NCBI GenBank assembly: GCA_030446525.1
Contig: JAUJNC010000236.1
Location: 1-6,799, forward strand
DNA: 6,799 nucleotides
Direction: 5' to 3'
Source of the DNA: Armatimonadaceae bacterium
GTDB lineage: Bacteria; Armatimonadota; Armatimonadia; Armatimonadales; Armatimonadaceae
The notes under the pieces are model-generated. The model worked only from the letters and a program-made list of their open reading frames with translations, had not been told where the DNA came from and made no database searches. The position numbers and the translations under genes are program-made. This document shows, in pieces, positions 5,298-6,799 of the stretch; positions within the stretch are counted from its first letter, which is position 1, and each line of letters starts with the position of its first letter.

Positions 5298-6101
5298 TTG
5301 CTGGTTCACATCATCGCCGACTACGGCCAGGGCGATCTCGCCTTCGCGGAAGTGGTGCAGCGCATCAAGAGGTACCTGCCGGATGCGGAGCCCCACCTCA
5401 CCCCCGTGCCCGCCTTCGCCACGATCGCGGCCGGGTTTTGCGTCGCGCAGCTCGGCCTGAACGAGGCGCCCGCCGGGACCATCATCTACCACAACGTGGC
5501 GCCGCGCGAGGACGACGACGAGGCGCGCGCGGGCAACGCCGGCGAGCGCCTGGCGTTCGCGCGGCTGCCGACGGGCGTGCGCGTGATCGGCGTCAACGCG
5601 GGCCACGCCTTCGCGTTCGTGCGCGACGCGGCCGAGGAGCTGCGCTGGGCCGCCGTCCCCGCCGAAGGCTCGCAGTTCCGCTCGCGCGACCTGTTCCCGC
5701 AGGCGGCCGCCGCGATCGCCCTGGGGAAACCGGACGCGCTCGCGGACGCGATCCAAAGCACGGACGTACCCGGCATCCCCGAGAGACGCATCGGCTACAT
5801 CGACGGCTACGGCAACCTGAAAACCACCGTCCGGCACGATGCGAACAGAGCGCGCACGGGAGTCAGGGTTCGCGTGCGCATCGGCGACGCGGAGCACGAG
5901 GCGATCGCGAGCGACGGCAGCTTCGCGGTCGCGCCGGGTCAGCTGGCCTTCGCGCCCGGCAGCAGCGGCTGGACGGACCCGCAAGGCCAGGAGACCCGCT
6001 GGATGGAGATCTTCCTGCGCAGCGGCAACGCCTGGGAGATGTTCGGCCGCCCCCCCGTCGGCGCGGAGATACAGATCAGTCAGACAGAAAGCGCCTCATA
6101 G
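5298..6101 (+). CDS. Divergent SAM hydroxide adenosyltransferase-like (DUF62) protein
   Basis: A 267-residue soluble protein that resembles the DUF62 family (SAM hydroxide adenosyltransferases and SAM-dependent chlorinases/fluorinases), which splits S-adenosylmethionine with water or halide. Family landmarks are IIADYGQGDLAFAEVVQRI (5-23, compare I-x-x-TDFG-x-x-D), VIGVNAGHAFAFV (96-108, in place of the PDNG segment), QFRSRDLFPQAAAAI (126-140, compare TFHGRDxFAPAAA) and RIGYIDGYGNLKTTV (164-178, compare iDxFGNlxTN). The C-terminal beta domain (about 179-260) is present. The DPGVG-x-R and H of FHGRD, which carry the Asp-Arg-His triad of the hydrolases, are not conserved: the region reads HNVAPRED (65-72) and FRSRD (127-131). 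Function is therefore open: a subfamily with altered chemistry, or a SAM/adenosine-binding protein. It is transcribed away from ybdK and converges on the PspA-like gene, overlapping its stop. The frame is intact and very GC-rich. Confidence 0.75.
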   Translation: MLVHIIADYGQGDLAFAEVVQRIKRYLPDAEPHLTPVPAFATIAAGFCVAQLGLNEAPAGTIIYHNVAPREDDDEARAGNAGERLAFARLPTGVRVIGVNAGHAFAFVRDAAEELRWAAVPAEGSQFRSRDLFPQAAAAIALGKPDALADAIQSTDVPGIPERRIGYIDGYGNLKTTVRHDANRARTGVRVRVRIGDAEHEAIASDGSFAVAPGQLAFAPGSSGWTDPQGQETRWMEIFLRSGNAWEMFGRPPVGAEIQISQTESAS

Positions 6102-6662
6102 CCCGGCACGCAGTCTCAGAAACCCGGCGGTAATGACAGCCACCAGAGCAAGGATCAGCCCGATAAGGGCAAGGATCATTTTCGGCGTCGTTACGGCTCC
6201 CGGTGTCTCGTCGGCGGCGTTCTGGATCTGCAGGTTCTTCCATTGAGCCTTGAGCGCCAGGGTTTCGGCAGTCAACCGGCGGATGCGCTCCTCCTCATCG
6301 CGGATTGTGGCCCGGACCGCCTCGGCCGTCTCGATGGCTTGTGCCAGTGACTCTTTGATGGCCGTCCGCGTGGCCTCGTACTGCCGCCTTTCTTTGAGCA
6401 TCTGCGTCGCAAGCTCAGGGTCGCCGCGCTCGAGAGCGAGCTCGGCCTTGGCCAGGAGGTTGTCCATGCGCTTCTGCGTGTCGTCCGCCATCTGCTGAAG
6501 GTTGTTCTTACGCCTGATGGCCTGCGCGGCGCGCTCGCGGTTGCGCGCGTGCATCTCCTGCATCTCGCGCTGCGCCTGCGATAGTAAAACCTCCGGGTTT
6601 TCGACTTCGTCCATCCTGCCGGAAAACAAAGCCACGACGTAGCGCCAGAGCCGCCTGAACAT
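6096..6662 (-). CDS. PspA/IM30-like protein with C-terminal membrane helix
   Basis: A 188-residue protein related to phage shock protein A / IM30 (Vipp1), peripheral membrane proteins with ESCRT-III-like fold that stabilise stressed membranes. The N-terminus (MFRRLWRYVVALFSGRMDE, 1-19) fits the amphipathic membrane-contact helix. It is followed by ENPEVLLSQAQREMQEM (21-37), typical of helix 1 in the family, then a long charged coiled coil to about residue 145. The motif ALERGDPELATQMLKER (76-92) resembles the family's A-x-x-x-G-x-x-x-LA region. Unlike classical PspA of about 220 residues, a linker (about 150-160) leads to a clear hydrophobic helix (MILALIGLILALVAVITAGFL, 162-182) and a short basic tail. 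A GGAGG (6672-6676) sits 9 nt before the ATG at 6662. Base composition looks lower in GC than the neighbouring DUF62-type gene. No pspB/C or other psp partner is visible. Confidence 0.85.
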   Translation of the reverse strand: MFRRLWRYVVALFSGRMDEVENPEVLLSQAQREMQEMHARNRERAAQAIRRKNNLQQMADDTQKRMDNLLAKAELALERGDPELATQMLKERRQYEATRTAIKESLAQAIETAEAVRATIRDEEERIRRLTAETLALKAQWKNLQIQNAADETPGAVTTPKMILALIGLILALVAVITAGFLRLRAGL

Positions 6663-6799
6663 GAGCAGGAACCTCCACGGTAAAAGTAGGGATAGGGTGA
6701 GCTATAGCCCTGTAGCAGTGACACGTGGCGGCGCCAAAAAGTGGCTTGCTCTCCATTTTTCCGGGATGGGGTAGAGTCTCTGTAACTTTGCCGTGAGGA
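6663..6799. other. Upstream region of the PspA-like gene
   Basis: These 137 nt hold the GGAGG ribosome binding site (6672-6676, minus strand) of the PspA-like gene. I see no convincing sigma70 or sigma54 promoter and no gene on either strand. The window ends in GTGAGGA on the plus strand, which could be the ribosome binding site of a divergent gene starting beyond the edge, but this cannot be judged here. Confidence 0.4.

Noticed and set aside
6735..6761. Imperfect hairpin AAAAAGTGG / CCATTTTT near the right edge
   Set aside because: It needs a bulged G, is AT-rich, and does not fit a terminator or operator that I can support.
1..6799. CRISPR array, insertion sequence, phage, tRNA/rRNA or defence system
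   Set aside because: I found no direct repeats with spacers, transposase or integrase motifs, tRNA-like cloverleaf or known defence domain on either strand.

Overview
This is a high-GC bacterial chromosomal window with dense, short-spaced genes. Nothing in it identifies the organism. The GC bias at third codon positions, FtsB/DivIC-like protein, half-length TauE/SafE protein, divergent SAM-hydroxide-adenosyltransferase-like protein and membrane-anchored PspA relative would suit an uncultivated or poorly sampled high-GC lineage, but I cannot name a phylum from the sequence alone.

Layout. Positions 1-144 hold a good sigma70-type promoter and a leader of about 84 nt. A plus-strand operon follows: pyruvate kinase (145-1620), an FtsB/DivIC-type septum protein that overlaps its stop by ATGA (1617-1991), and a 127-residue TauE/SafE-family membrane protein (1994-2377). 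A hairpin terminator at 2378-2400 closes it. Converging on it from the minus strand is a two-gene unit transcribed ybdK-like carboxylate-amine ligase (5148 down to 4032), then purH (4004 down to 2401). A 149-nt intergenic region separates this unit from a plus-strand DUF62-type gene with a TTG start (5298-6101). That gene's stop codon abuts the stop of a convergent minus-strand PspA/IM30-like gene (6662 down to 6096). The last 137 nt are the upstream region of the PspA-like gene.

The main anomaly is that purH and ybdK cannot be read in one frame. I count eight single-base shifts between about 3418 and 4360 and none elsewhere in the window. Corrected for these, the two genes encode about 535 and 372 residues, the normal sizes for their families, and the sequence between shifts stays conserved and free of stops in the right frame. 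A local sequencing or assembly-quality problem explains this better than true gene decay, but the sequence alone cannot prove it.

The second is a perfect 21-bp inverted repeat, with another 8-bp hairpin nested inside it, in the coiled-coil part of the FtsB-like gene. The arms are in exact codon register. I do not see a mobile element, CRISPR array, phage gene, RNA gene or defence cassette, and I do not claim a new multi-gene system. The most interesting protein-level points are the loss of recognisable catalytic motifs in the DUF62-type protein and the C-terminal membrane helix on the PspA-like protein.
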